Below, in pieces: positions 9,163 to 18,320 of a stretch of 52,259 nucleotides of DNA (its first letter is position 1; every line of letters begins with the position of its first letter). The position numbers were made by a program, and so were the translations under genes. The notes below the pieces were generated by a model that searched no databases, was not told where the DNA came from, and worked only from the letters and a program-made list of their open reading frames with translations. The stretch is from Candidatus Gerdarchaeota archaeon (GTDB lineage: Archaea > Asgardarchaeota > Heimdallarchaeia > JABLTI01): NCBI GenBank assembly GCA_016840945.1, contig JAEORJ010000267.1, positions 1 to 52,259 on the forward strand. Direction: 5' to 3'.

Positions 9163-9939
9163 ATGGTAAAATACTGTTCAAAATGTGGTGCTAGAGCATT
9201 ACCCGGAGCCCGTTTTTGTAGATCATGTGGAAATAAACTTGAGAAGAATACTGTTGATTCAGAAGATCAAGTTGAAGTTCAACAAGAAGAAGTTTATGAT
9301 TCTTATGAAGATTCAAGATATGAACCTACCCCAGTTAAAGTTGAACTATCCAAAGACGAGGAAGATTCATTATTAATTCTTTCAAATATTATACCTTTAC
9401 AAAAGAAAATTGAGGAATTGAAGAAAAATAAGGATGATTTAGAAATTAAATTCAGAGTTGAAGAAGAGATTTCAGAGAAAGAGTATAATTCAGAATCTAA
9501 GAAGATTGATAGCGAAACAACGAAATTGGAAGCAGAAATTGCTGATAAAAGAAAAGTTATGGCTTCAGTCACTCTCATAAATTTAGTTCAAGAAGTAGTT
9601 GAGATGCGTGAGCGACAAGAAAAATTAGAAGAAATTTATAGTGAAGGACGAATTCAAGAGTCGACTTATGATAGGTTAAAGAAAGAATACAAAGAAAAAG
9701 AAAAACAAACAAAAGCAAAAGTCGATGATGAGGAAGCAAAGCTAAAACAATATCGTCGTAATCTTGTCGATGAAAAAGAAGAAATATCCTCAATGAAAGA
9801 AGAATTATTTGCCAGATATTCTGTAGGTGAATTTTCCGAAAAAGAATATCGTGAAAGGATAAAAGAATTAGAATCTCGCAACATTGAAGGATTGATTGCT
9901 GCTATCGATGAAGTAATTGCTCGGATGTCTAAAGTTTGA
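9163..9939 (+). CDS. zinc-ribbon coiled-coil protein
   Basis: The 258-residue product starts MVKYCSKCGARALPGARFC, a double-CxxC zinc ribbon (residues 5-25). An acidic linker follows, then about 190 residues of highly charged coiled coil (Glu/Lys-rich from residue 70 to the end) with no hydrophobic segment. I chose ATG at 9163 because it places the ribbon at the N-terminus; TTG at 9154 is possible. A hairpin terminator follows the stop. Zinc-ribbon plus coiled-coil proteins of this kind are frequent in archaea but have no known biochemical role. It could act as a structural adaptor. Confidence 0.65.
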   Translation: MVKYCSKCGARALPGARFCRSCGNKLEKNTVDSEDQVEVQQEEVYDSYEDSRYEPTPVKVELSKDEEDSLLILSNIIPLQKKIEELKKNKDDLEIKFRVEEEISEKEYNSESKKIDSETTKLEAEIADKRKVMASVTLINLVQEVVEMRERQEKLEEIYSEGRIQESTYDRLKKEYKEKEKQTKAKVDDEEAKLKQYRRNLVDEKEEISSMKEELFARYSVGEFSEKEYRERIKELESRNIEGLIAAIDEVIARMSKV

Positions 9940-9968
9940 GCTAATTTTTAGCTCATTATTATTTTTTT
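9938..9968 (+). terminator. hairpin plus T-run after zinc-ribbon coiled-coil gene
   Basis: GAGCTAA and TTAGCTC form a 7-bp stem with a 3-base loop overlapping the stop codon, and an ATTATTATTTTTTT tract follows. It fits a transcription terminator for the upstream gene. Confidence 0.6.
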
Positions 9969-10077
9969 ATCACTTTCTATGAATATTTTGTTACATTAAT
10001 TTAGGTATCAAAGCGAAGGATTTAATTTCAATTGTAAATCAGTTGACTTAGAAAACTATTGGATAGTATAATAAACC

Positions 10078-11031
10078 ATGGCTGTAACAAAAAAAAGATA
10101 CACTGAGAGTGAGATTAAACAACTTTCCGAAGAAATTCTTTCTTTGAAAAAAGAGAAAAATGCTGTTATTTTAGCTCATTACTATCAAGAGCTTGAAATT
10201 CAAGATTTAGCTGATTTAATAGGTGATTCTTTAGGATTGAGTCAAGCAGCAAAGAACGTTAAAGATGCTGATATGATAGTATTTGCTGGCGTGTATTTTA
10301 TGGCTGAAACAGCCAAGATATTAAATCCTAAAATGAAAGTGCTAATACCAAATGTTAACGCAGGTTGTCCTTTAGCTAATCAATGTAATCCTGATGTAAT
10401 TACTGAAACAAGAGCTAAGCATGAACCAGGTATTCCTGTTGTTGTCTATGTGAACACTACTGCTGAGACAAAGGCTGCTGCAGATCTCACTTGTACAAGT
10501 AGCAATGCTGACAAAATTGTTAGGAAATTAAATACTAAGAAAGTTATTTTTGGACCCGATAGAAATCTAGGTTATTATGTTCAAAAGCAATTACCTGAAA
10601 TAGAGTTGATACCTGTACCTGAAGATGGTCATTGTTATGTTCATAGACGTTTTGATGTAAAATCAATTTTGAAATTAAAGGAACAATACCCAGATGCTAT
10701 TGTTATTGCCCACCCTGAATGCAGCCCAGAGGTACAAAAGATTGCTGATCATGTAGGTTCTACATCCTCAATGATTCGTTTTGGTAAAGAAACGGATAAG
10801 AAGACAATAATTGTTGCTACTGAGAAAGGATTGGTTGATAGATTAAATCGTGATCATCCAGATAAAAAATTCATTCTTGCAAAAGATACCGCTATCTGTC
10901 GTAATATGAAGAAAATAAACCTCGAAAATTTACGTGATGCTTTGTTATATGAACAATTCGAAGTGACCATCCCATTAGAAATCCAAGCGAAAGCTGAAAA
11001 GGCAATTATAAAAATGTTGGAATTATCCTAA
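10078..11031 (+). CDS. nadA: quinolinate synthase A
   Basis: This 317-residue enzyme condenses iminoaspartate with dihydroxyacetone phosphate to quinolinate, the first committed intermediate of de novo NAD synthesis. It carries the family's conserved features: LAHYYQ near residue 32, GDSLGLS near 49, and the three cysteines that hold the [4Fe-4S] cluster at NAGCPLA (97), HPEC (about 213) and AICRNM (about 274). The full length and ATG start are clear. nadC follows about 125 bases downstream on the same strand, so the two form a pathway cluster. No aspartate oxidase or dehydrogenase gene is in the window. Confidence 0.96.
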   Translation: MAVTKKRYTESEIKQLSEEILSLKKEKNAVILAHYYQELEIQDLADLIGDSLGLSQAAKNVKDADMIVFAGVYFMAETAKILNPKMKVLIPNVNAGCPLANQCNPDVITETRAKHEPGIPVVVYVNTTAETKAAADLTCTSSNADKIVRKLNTKKVIFGPDRNLGYYVQKQLPEIELIPVPEDGHCYVHRRFDVKSILKLKEQYPDAIVIAHPECSPEVQKIADHVGSTSSMIRFGKETDKKTIIVATEKGLVDRLNRDHPDKKFILAKDTAICRNMKKINLENLRDALLYEQFEVTIPLEIQAKAEKAIIKMLELS

Positions 11032-11156
11032 TTAATTAAGGCCTTTTTTCCCTAGAATTTATGTAGTATATCGGTTATTGTATAACAGTTAATACTAAGA
11101 ACAAAATTAATGAATGATAAATGAGATTTGAAATAAAAATTCTGAAGTGAGTTGCA

Positions 11157-12020
11157 ATGAGAAAAATATTACCTTTACCAAGAACACAAGTTCGAGAAAT
11201 GTTAATTAATTTCATGATAGAGGATGAAGGTTATGGAGATATAACTTCAGAAATATTGTTTCCAGTAGACAAACAAGCAGAGGGACGAATATTTACTCGA
11301 GAAGAATGTGTCTTATCTGGAGCAGTGTTAATACCTGAAATTTTCGAACCAGAAGGTTGCCAAGTAACGTTGAAGGCAAATGATGGTGATATCTTAAAAA
11401 AAGGACAAGAGATAGCAATTATTTATGGTCCAATGAAAAAAATTCTCTTACGTGAAAGAGTTGTTCTTAATCTCTTATCAAGAATGTGTGGTATTGCTAC
11501 TAAAACTTGGTCTTATGTTAAATTAATTCCCAAAGATTCTCATACAGTTATCGCTGCCACAAGGAAAACAACTCCTGGTTTACGATTATTAGAAAAATAT
11601 GCTGTTTCTTGTGGAGGAGGAGATACTCATCGATTGCGTTTAGATGATATGGCATTAATAAAAGATAACCATCGTGTCCTCTTCAAATCCATAACAGAAG
11701 CAGTTGCAGTATTAAAAAAGCAATTGAGTTTTTCTAAGAAGATAGAGGTTGAAGTTGAGGATTTTGATACAATGATTGAAGCAGTTGAGGCTGGAGCTGA
11801 CATAATAATGTTAGATAATATGAAACCTGCTCAAGTATCAGAAGCAATTAAAATCTTGATAGAAAAAGGAATGCGTAACAAAGTCATTCTAGAATTAAGT
11901 GGTGGAATTAATCATGATAATTTAGCTGAATATGCGAACCTTGGAGCTGATGTAATTTCATCAGGTTCATTGACCCATTCGTTCAAGTCTATTGATTTAT
12001 CATTAGACATTATAAAATAG
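11157..12020 (+). CDS. nadC: nicotinate-nucleotide pyrophosphorylase (carboxylating)
   Basis: This 287-residue enzyme (quinolinate phosphoribosyltransferase) converts quinolinate and PRPP to nicotinate mononucleotide. It shows the QPRTase signatures: the N-terminal DEGYGDITSEIL segment, the RKTTPGLR motif near residue 140, the HRLRLDD segment near 158, VEVEDFD near 198, IIMLDNM near 217 and LSGGIN near 247. The ATG start has GAAGTGAG upstream. It acts directly after NadA, its neighbour. A hairpin follows the stop. Confidence 0.96.
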   Translation: MRKILPLPRTQVREMLINFMIEDEGYGDITSEILFPVDKQAEGRIFTREECVLSGAVLIPEIFEPEGCQVTLKANDGDILKKGQEIAIIYGPMKKILLRERVVLNLLSRMCGIATKTWSYVKLIPKDSHTVIAATRKTTPGLRLLEKYAVSCGGGDTHRLRLDDMALIKDNHRVLFKSITEAVAVLKKQLSFSKKIEVEVEDFDTMIEAVEAGADIIMLDNMKPAQVSEAIKILIEKGMRNKVILELSGGINHDNLAEYANLGADVISSGSLTHSFKSIDLSLDIIK

Positions 12021-12049
12021 AAGAACCACATAATTTGTGGTTTTCTTCT
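12019..12049. terminator. bidirectional terminator between convergent genes
   Basis: AACCACA and TGTGGTT pair around a 5-base loop. Outer AGAAG/CTTCT pairing extends the stem with a small bulge, and T-rich tracts flank it. It starts at the nadC stop and lies just before the end of the opposing hydrolase gene. Confidence 0.6.
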
Positions 12050-12055
12050 CTAAAT

Positions 12056-12847
12056 CTAGTTTTTAATATTAGAAATCAATCCTAAGAATTTTGCTTCCAG
12101 AGCTATTTTTTCTACTGTTATATGATCGAACTTCTCTGTTAAATGTAAGGAATCCGTTTCAATTATTTGTTCTCTTACATAATTAAACATTGATTTAGTA
12201 TAATTAAGATCATCTTCATCAACCAAGGTATCTTTCCGAAGTTTTACAACTAATAATGGTATGTTAGGATTTTGTACTTTCATAACTCCACCCAATTTCT
12301 TAAGGCATAGATTATATTGCCGGTGTATTTTTCTAGCACCGTCTTTTAATAAAAACCGCCACATCTCTCTATAAGTTTCAAAAGTTTTCTTTCGCCAAAT
12401 AAAAAGCATTATAGGCATTATTAAAGTCAAAGTGATAACCAAAACCCATAATCTAAACCAAGTTCCAGCCATAAGGAATTTAACACCGTTATCAGATTTC
12501 AGCGTTCTTGCACTACCAACGAGTACTAATCCTTTCATGTTAGGGATATTTTCTCGGCTTATTAGCTCTAACCAAATAGAACCACCCATGCTGTGACCAG
12601 TTCCCACAAAAGGTTTATCTTTTGGTATGTTCGTTTTCAATTTCGCTATATGGGAATCCAAATCAGTACATTTCTCATCCCAACAAACAACTGTAACATT
12701 TTCTTCTCCATATTTAACAAAATAATCAGGATAGAATCTTCCGGCACCGCCCAATCCTGTTGCTACTACTATATGAGAATCAATATCCAGTCTTTCATGC
12801 TCATGAGCTTCTAAGGGCATTTTTTTACTCTCCGTATAGTTAGACAA
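12056..12847 (-). CDS. alpha/beta hydrolase
   Basis: This 263-residue alpha/beta-hydrolase has the nucleophile elbow GHSMGGS (about residue 84), a candidate acid in the KDTLVDEDD segment (about 212) and a candidate histidine in FDHITVEK (about 247). A very hydrophobic stretch at about 132-150 (LVITLTLIMPIMLFIW) lies in the cap region and may bind a lipid-like substrate or the membrane. The start is TTG preceded by GGTGAT; an ATG ten codons in is an alternative. It converges with nadC. Esterase or lipase activity is likely; the substrate is unknown. Confidence 0.75.
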   Translation of the reverse strand: MSNYTESKKMPLEAHEHERLDIDSHIVVATGLGGAGRFYPDYFVKYGEENVTVVCWDEKCTDLDSHIAKLKTNIPKDKPFVGTGHSMGGSIWLELISRENIPNMKGLVLVGSARTLKSDNGVKFLMAGTWFRLWVLVITLTLIMPIMLFIWRKKTFETYREMWRFLLKDGARKIHRQYNLCLKKLGGVMKVQNPNIPLLVVKLRKDTLVDEDDLNYTKSMFNYVREQIIETDSLHLTEKFDHITVEKIALEAKFLGLISNIKN

Positions 12848-13109
12848 TTATCACCTTCAAACTTAGTATTGTGGTTGATAATTGATCGATTTTGTATCGA
12901 TAATAGTTGGAAATATTACTTTTCAGTAATCTAAACAATAACTAAAAGGCACGCTTTAAATAATTTTTTAGCTAAATCGCTTCATAAGTAGTTTGTAGGT
13001 TAAAAATCACCTACCAATTTTCTTCAACTTTCAATAAGAGTTTTAAGTTAAACAAATACTTCATTTCCATAATAGAATATATTTATTGAAGTGCGGGGAA
13101 AATATTACA

Positions 13110-13997
13110 ATGGAATATGCACCAATAATAGAAAAGGTGGCCTTTAATCTTCTCAAATATGCTTCTACTGTTTTACCAGATAATGCTATTAAAGCAATAA
13201 AAACAGCATATGAAAAAGAGGAGAATCCCGTTGGCAAGAGCCAATTGGAAGCCATCATTAAGAATTTTGAATCAGGAGCTAAACTTAGTATTCCCATGTG
13301 TCAAGACACTGGTATTCACATTTATTATGTTGAAATCGGTGCTGATTGTAAAATTGATGATCTTGGGAAAATTGAAGAAGCATTGAAAAAAGCCTCCCAA
13401 AGAGCCACTAAAGAAGTTCCTATGAGACCAAATGCTGTTGACCCTTTTGGTAGCAACTCTGGAGACAATACAGGAAGATATATCCCATGGATAAATTGGG
13501 AAGTAGTTCCAGGGGATAAAATCAAAGTTACTGCTTTCCCTAAAGGTGGTGGAAGCGAAAATATGTGCACTGTTAAGATGTTAAAACCAGGTGTTGGGAT
13601 TAAAGGTGTTATGAAAGAAGTAGTTGATTGGATGATAAATGCAGGCGGCCAACCATGCCCTCCAACAGTTGTCGGAGTAGCAATTGGTGGTGGAGCAGAT
13701 ATCGCTATGAAACTTGCTAAAAAACAATTGATGAGACCTATAGGTGAACCTCACCCACAAAAAGAGGTTGCTGAAATAGAAAAGAAAATGCTAGAGGCAA
13801 TAAATACAACGGGTATTGGTCCAATGGGATTAGGTGGTAGAACAACAGCTTTAGCTGTCCATATGGATTATGCTTATCGACACCCAGCATCATTGCCTAT
13901 GGCAATAGCTGTTCAATGTTGGGCTGCAAGACAATCTGCAGTGGTAATTGATTCAAAAGGGAATGTGAAATATCTTCACCATAAGATTAAGGAGTAG
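13110..13997 (+). CDS. fumA: fumarate hydratase class I, alpha subunit (N-terminal domain)
   Basis: This 295-residue subunit belongs to the iron-sulfur fumarase/L-tartrate dehydratase family that hydrates fumarate to malate. It has the three cysteines expected for the 4Fe-4S cluster: one in PMCQDTG, one in SENMCTV and one in GGQPCPP. It also has GVAIGGGAD and GIGPMGLGG. I chose ATG at 13110, which follows GTGCGGGG, over an in-frame TTG 24 bases earlier. The beta subunit gene begins 5 bases after the stop, so the two are translated as a pair. Tartrate dehydratase cannot be excluded, but the sequence and archaeal context favour fumarase in the TCA cycle. Confidence 0.9.
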   Translation: MEYAPIIEKVAFNLLKYASTVLPDNAIKAIKTAYEKEENPVGKSQLEAIIKNFESGAKLSIPMCQDTGIHIYYVEIGADCKIDDLGKIEEALKKASQRATKEVPMRPNAVDPFGSNSGDNTGRYIPWINWEVVPGDKIKVTAFPKGGGSENMCTVKMLKPGVGIKGVMKEVVDWMINAGGQPCPPTVVGVAIGGGADIAMKLAKKQLMRPIGEPHPQKEVAEIEKKMLEAINTTGIGPMGLGGRTTALAVHMDYAYRHPASLPMAIAVQCWAARQSAVVIDSKGNVKYLHHKIKE

Positions 13998-14002
13998 ATA
14001 AC

Positions 14003-14614
14003 ATGGCTGTAGTAAAATTAACCACACCAATACCTGAAGATGAAATACGAAAGCTTAAAGCTGGCGATACAATTTATGTCTCAGGTACAATGTTTTTAGC
14101 TAGAGATGAAGCTCATTTACGTGCTCTCGAGTATGCTGAAGAAGGGAAAGAATTACCTTTAGATTTCAAAGGATTAGCGCTTTTTCATTGTGGCCCTATT
14201 GTCCAACAAGATGAGAAAGGAGAATGGCATGTAGTTGCAGCAGGTCCTACTACTTCATCCAGAATGGAAATTTTTGAGGATAAATTCATAGAAAAATTCC
14301 GTGTTAGTGTAGTAGTTGGAAAAGGTGGTATGTTTGATCGAACCACTGCCGCAATGAAAAAATATGGTGCTGTCTATGCTGCCTTTACTGGCGGAGCAGC
14401 TGTTCTCGCTGCGAATGCTGTTACAAAGGTTAAAGGTGTTGAATGGTTAGATCTTGGCACACCGGAAGCTTTGTGGATTTTTGAAGTAAAGGAATTCGGC
14501 CCACTAACAGTCGCAATTGACACATATGGCAATAATCTTTTCAAAGATGTTGCTAACAAAGCAGAAGAAAACAAAAAGAAAGTTTATGAGATTATTGGTG
14601 TTTCGACCAAATAG
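14003..14614 (+). CDS. fumB: fumarate hydratase class I, beta subunit (C-terminal domain)
   Basis: This 203-residue subunit is the swivelling C-terminal half of iron-sulfur fumarase. It shows the family segments GDTIYVSGT near residue 21, LFHCGPI near 59, AAGPTTSSRM near 78, GKGGM near 106 and AFTGGAA near 127. The ATG is preceded by GGAG inside the end of the alpha gene, and the 5-base spacing implies coupled translation. The two subunits together give one active site, as in other archaea with split fumarase. A hairpin lies over the stop codon. Confidence 0.92.
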   Translation: MAVVKLTTPIPEDEIRKLKAGDTIYVSGTMFLARDEAHLRALEYAEEGKELPLDFKGLALFHCGPIVQQDEKGEWHVVAAGPTTSSRMEIFEDKFIEKFRVSVVVGKGGMFDRTTAAMKKYGAVYAAFTGGAAVLAANAVTKVKGVEWLDLGTPEALWIFEVKEFGPLTVAIDTYGNNLFKDVANKAEENKKKVYEIIGVSTK

Positions 14615-14633
14615 AAAGATTATTACTCTTTCT
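14613..14633. terminator. hairpin across convergent stop codons
   Basis: AGAAAGA and TCTTTCT pair around TTATTAC, spanning the stop of the fumarase beta gene and the stop of the opposing acetyltransferase. A T-rich tract follows on the plus strand, so it may serve both genes. Confidence 0.5.
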
Positions 14634-15201
14634 TTTCTTCTTTTTTTAATTCTAATTTATAATTTATCCATTTGAATCCTTGCCTAATCCTTTTACTTCC
14701 CTCTACAAAGCCTAATTTTTTAGCTAATTTAATCATTGGTGCATTATCAATTCTGGTCCATAGAGTTGCAGTATCATAATTCAGCTCTTTTCCTCTATTG
14801 ATAATAAATTCCAACAGTTTTCTACCAATCCCTTTCTTCTGGAAAGCTTTAGCTACTGTTATTCCTATATCGAATTCACCTCTCTCTAAATCCTCATCAT
14901 CTTGCCAATCACCAAATAAAGTAACCAAACCAACAATTCCTGATGGATTATCCTTCATTTGCATCCATAGAAGGATTTTTCTGATTAATTTTTCTTGTTC
15001 TAATTTAATCTCTTCTTGAGGTAAAATTGCTACATATACTTCCCAAATACCCTCAGTTATAGTGTTTATCCACTCTTCTACTAACTCCTCTGTTTCAGTG
15101 ACCATACCAACCATTTTTTTGTCTACAGGTTCAATTAGGTCATAGAGTCCTTGCCAATCTTGCAGTGTTACTAGCCTTATTTGAAGAGTGTTATTTTCCA
15201 T
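14623..15201 (-). CDS. GNAT-family N-acetyltransferase
   Basis: This 192-residue protein has the GNAT fold pattern. An N-terminal strand (LQIRLVTLQDW) leads to the acetyl-CoA pyrophosphate-binding loop FQKKGIGRKLLEF (about residues 134-146), with DIGITVAKA just before it. The late segment DTATLWTRIDNAPMIKLAKK (about 154-173) is typical of RimI/ribosomal-type acetyltransferases. The final residues are lysine- and glutamate-rich. ATG start, converging with the fumarase genes. The acceptor (protein N-terminus, amine or other) is not determined. Confidence 0.8.
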   Translation of the reverse strand: MENNTLQIRLVTLQDWQGLYDLIEPVDKKMVGMVTETEELVEEWINTITEGIWEVYVAILPQEEIKLEQEKLIRKILLWMQMKDNPSGIVGLVTLFGDWQDDEDLERGEFDIGITVAKAFQKKGIGRKLLEFIINRGKELNYDTATLWTRIDNAPMIKLAKKLGFVEGSKRIRQGFKWINYKLELKKEEKKE

Positions 15202-15314
15202 AATTTGATAGTTTAATTTAATCTTTAAAAAAGTAGTTTTTTATCAAAAATTTTTTTCGTGAATTTTCTAATTACACAAAACTTTTTGAGTGTTTAAGCT
15301 AATGCCAAAGTAAT

Positions 15315-16340
15315 ATGGTAGATACTAAACTTATCCTAGCAATATTCTTACAATTAGCTTCTACATCGGTAAATTACATTGGAATGACTATTCAGAAAAA
15401 AGCTGCTATGGGCATACCCAAAATTGGTGGCGAAACCGGATTAATTCGATCAATTAGAAATATGTTGTTTAATAAGGCTTGGATTTTTGGTTTAGCATTA
15501 AATTTCTCTAGTACAATATTAGCCGCTGGAGCTTTTGCTCTTGCATCAATAACAATTATACAACCATTATATGGTTTTGGACTTGTTGTTTTAGTTATCT
15601 TTACTCATTTTTATTTGAAGGAAAAAATAACGAAAATTGATATTATAGGCGTAGTATTAGGTATCGCTGGAATAGTGGTTATTGGTGTCACAGCAAAATC
15701 TATACCTGAAATACCTTATACAGATATGCTTGAAATGTTCATTAACAATCGAGCAATAGCGTTTTTTGCTTCTTTTCTGGGATTTGCTTTAATAGCGTAT
15801 ATAATTAGCGAACGAACAAAGAAAACATCATCCCTCGTTTTTCTTGTTCTCTCCTCCTCCATTTGGACAGCAACACAAAACCTCTTTAATAAAGCTGTTG
15901 CTACTGCTGTTCGAGACAGAGGCTTCATTGGGGCGTTATTTGGTGAGGCTTGGCTTTACACTTGGTCTTTTGTAGCATTATTTGCATTAGTAAGTATTAT
16001 TGGTGCTATTCTGCTGAATATTGCTTATCAAAACGGTCCTGGAGTTATTATTCTTCCAATATGGACCGCAATTCAAGTTGTTTTACCAGTTCTTGCAGGC
16101 ATCATTATATTTTATGAATGGAATCCCTCGGTTGGTGGTTATTCTCCAACTGAAATTGGTATACAAATCTTGGGTTTCTTGATAATGTTAGTTTCCATTA
16201 TAATACTTTCAATTAGTAATGGACGAAAGAAAGAATTTAGTAAAATACTTCAGCAACCTGTTGATGATGAAGAAAATCTAATATTAGTTGAAAAGGATAC
16301 TAATGAGGAAATAATAACTGATGAGTCTCCTGAAAAATAG
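15315..16340 (+). CDS. DMT-superfamily transporter, NIPA-like
   Basis: This 341-residue protein has about nine to ten hydrophobic helices. It begins LILAIFLQLASTSVNYIGM, contains LASITIIQPLYGFGLV (about 78-93) and an EKITKIDIIGVVLG hairpin typical of EamA/NIPA members of the drug/metabolite transporter superfamily, and ends in an acidic cytoplasmic tail. NIPA proteins carry Mg2+, but other DMT members carry small organic solutes, so the substrate is open. Standalone gene with an ATG start. Confidence 0.7.
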   Translation: MVDTKLILAIFLQLASTSVNYIGMTIQKKAAMGIPKIGGETGLIRSIRNMLFNKAWIFGLALNFSSTILAAGAFALASITIIQPLYGFGLVVLVIFTHFYLKEKITKIDIIGVVLGIAGIVVIGVTAKSIPEIPYTDMLEMFINNRAIAFFASFLGFALIAYIISERTKKTSSLVFLVLSSSIWTATQNLFNKAVATAVRDRGFIGALFGEAWLYTWSFVALFALVSIIGAILLNIAYQNGPGVIILPIWTAIQVVLPVLAGIIIFYEWNPSVGGYSPTEIGIQILGFLIMLVSIIILSISNGRKKEFSKILQQPVDDEENLILVEKDTNEEIITDESPEK

Positions 16341-16405
16341 TTTGATACGAATAGTTTATAGGTAGTGTTAAAACAAATACAAAATTAGCAATATGAGGAC
16401 TTAAA

Positions 16406-17266
16406 ATGTCTATGGGACCAATGCGTTGGGCTACTAGTGAAGGTGTTTTCCTATTTCAAGTACCTCAAGATGAACGCATCATTTCTACTGATATTATTCT
16501 ATTATTATCTAGTAGTCTTTATGCAATTTCAATTTTCTTTGAAGATGGTCACATAAAATTTAATGATGAAAATTCAGCTATTATACGTATTAATTTCCAT
16601 CCACCACTTTCTAATGAAGAACAAGAAATTGATGAAGAAGGTTATGTCATTCATAGCTCATTTAGCAATGGTATTTGTTTTCAAAGCATTTTTTTGGCTG
16701 AAGAGATTAATAATCAATTAAGTGAATTTGAACGAGCATTTCTTGATTCTGTTGTAAATAATTTATTAGCGCGATTAAAAGAAGAAGGTAGAGAAGTATC
16801 TGATATTCCCTTCTTACGAGATAGAGCTGTTATAGATGAAATTGAAGGAATGCTGCATGAAATTGATTCTAAATATAAATCACTTGTAGCTAGCTGGTCA
16901 CTCGCTGTAGGACCGGATTGTGATGATAATCGATTTGATTTCACTGAAATACAATATAATGGTAAAATCAAGGTTGAGGATTTGTTTTATGATTTGGGAG
17001 AACGAGCAATCGAATCATTTAATCAATTATTGATGAGTAAAGAAGAGAAAATTGTGCTTTATAAAATTGCTAAAGGCTTAGTAGGTCTTTCTGGGTTATT
17101 ATATGAGAACGAATTAGAGCAACATCAAGATCATTTGAATTTTGCTCACTCAGAAATTATTCTCGAATCAAGCATCACTAAAAAATTATATCGTTTAGAT
17201 GTTCGTTCTTATGAAGTGGATGAAGAACAATATTGTGACATAACTATTATGAGTAATACTAATTAA
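16406..17266 (+). CDS. hypothetical protein
   Basis: This 286-residue acidic protein (start SMGPMRWATSEGVFLF) has no hydrophobic segment long enough to span a membrane and no motif I recognise. The N-terminal 130 residues alternate strands and helices, and a long amphipathic helix occupies about 115-150. GAGGA precedes the ATG. Its stop overlaps the end of the convergent DNA glycosylase gene by 4 bases. The start and codon use look like a normal gene. No function is proposed. Confidence 0.6.
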   Translation: MSMGPMRWATSEGVFLFQVPQDERIISTDIILLLSSSLYAISIFFEDGHIKFNDENSAIIRINFHPPLSNEEQEIDEEGYVIHSSFSNGICFQSIFLAEEINNQLSEFERAFLDSVVNNLLARLKEEGREVSDIPFLRDRAVIDEIEGMLHEIDSKYKSLVASWSLAVGPDCDDNRFDFTEIQYNGKIKVEDLFYDLGERAIESFNQLLMSKEEKIVLYKIAKGLVGLSGLLYENELEQHQDHLNFAHSEIILESSITKKLYRLDVRSYEVDEEQYCDITIMSNTN

Positions 17267-18177
17267 CAAGAGTTAGTTCCTCGAATCCAATCATAGATGT
17301 ATAATTGTGCTAGGCCTGCCCATTTGTCATAATGTTCCACTAATTTATCGCGACATTCTTCAAGAGATTTTTCTTGACCTTTAAAGAAGATTTTTGATAC
17401 TCCTCTTTGAATCCATATATCTGTAGGCGGAGCATCTATTTTACCTAATCCATATAGTAAGAACATATCAGCTACTTTAGACCCTATGCCTTTTAATTGT
17501 AAAAGTTCCCTCTTAGCATCTAAAGTTGAAAGAAGCTCAAGTTTATCTAATCTAACTTGAAAGTTAGCAATATATTCAGTGGTAGCTATTACATATTCTT
17601 CTCTATAACCTAACTTTGCTTCTTTGAGTAAATGTTTCATTCGATACATTGTTTTGGGATCTGGGAAATCATACATCATGAAATGTTCTGTTGGAAATTT
17701 ATCTCCCATTAATTCTTGGATCTTTCTAGCTTGACCAATCCATTTCCAAATACTACTATTTTGAGTTAAAATAGAGGATATTAAACTTTCAAAATGATTG
17801 TGGGCACAAGTTAATCGAACACCATTACAAAGTTGAAATGTGGATGCGATAGGATCTTTTTTGTAGGCAGCATAAAATTCCTCTAAATTTAAATCTAAAC
17901 CTAGTGATCTTCGCATTAATTTTCTAATTGCTTTAACGTCATTTTCAGTTAAACTCTCCAAATGAGGTTTTATATCTACGATGATCTTTGATCCTTTTTG
18001 ATAAAATCTTGTGAGTGCTTTTTTAGTGCTATTTGGTATGTTTACAGCCATGTAGTATCTGTCTGATTTATCACTTCTAGGTAACGGAAAGGAGCTATGC
18101 CCAGTTTCAAGAGTTCGTTTCAAATTTAATGGTCCCGATGTTGTTAAATTAAATGTAATCCAATTGTCAAGTGCCAA
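17263..18177 (-). CDS. HhH-GPD DNA glycosylase, OGG1-like
   Basis: This 304-residue protein has the OGG/AlkA plan. An N-terminal beta domain begins ALDNWITFNL, and a helical domain contains SLISSILTQNSS. The helix-hairpin-helix LLQLKGIGSKVADMFLLYGL (about 229-248) carries the lysine expected for a bifunctional glycosylase/lyase, followed by the catalytic aspartate in PPTDIWIQR (about 256). No iron-sulfur cysteines follow, which argues against the endonuclease III branch. It should excise oxidised or alkylated bases (8-oxoguanine likely). The start is TTG with GAAGGTTAG upstream. Confidence 0.8.
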   Translation of the reverse strand: MALDNWITFNLTTSGPLNLKRTLETGHSSFPLPRSDKSDRYYMAVNIPNSTKKALTRFYQKGSKIIVDIKPHLESLTENDVKAIRKLMRRSLGLDLNLEEFYAAYKKDPIASTFQLCNGVRLTCAHNHFESLISSILTQNSSIWKWIGQARKIQELMGDKFPTEHFMMYDFPDPKTMYRMKHLLKEAKLGYREEYVIATTEYIANFQVRLDKLELLSTLDAKRELLQLKGIGSKVADMFLLYGLGKIDAPPTDIWIQRGVSKIFFKGQEKSLEECRDKLVEHYDKWAGLAQLYIYDWIRGTNSC

Positions 18178-18320
18178 TATACTAACCTTCTAATGTCGAC
18201 TCTAATCTACTTAAAAAATACCTTTGTATTATGTCTGTAATATGCTTATTACATTGAATCTCTTATCAATTTATTTGCAATAAAACTAATAAAATTATAT
18301 AAGGAAAATTATCTTATCTT

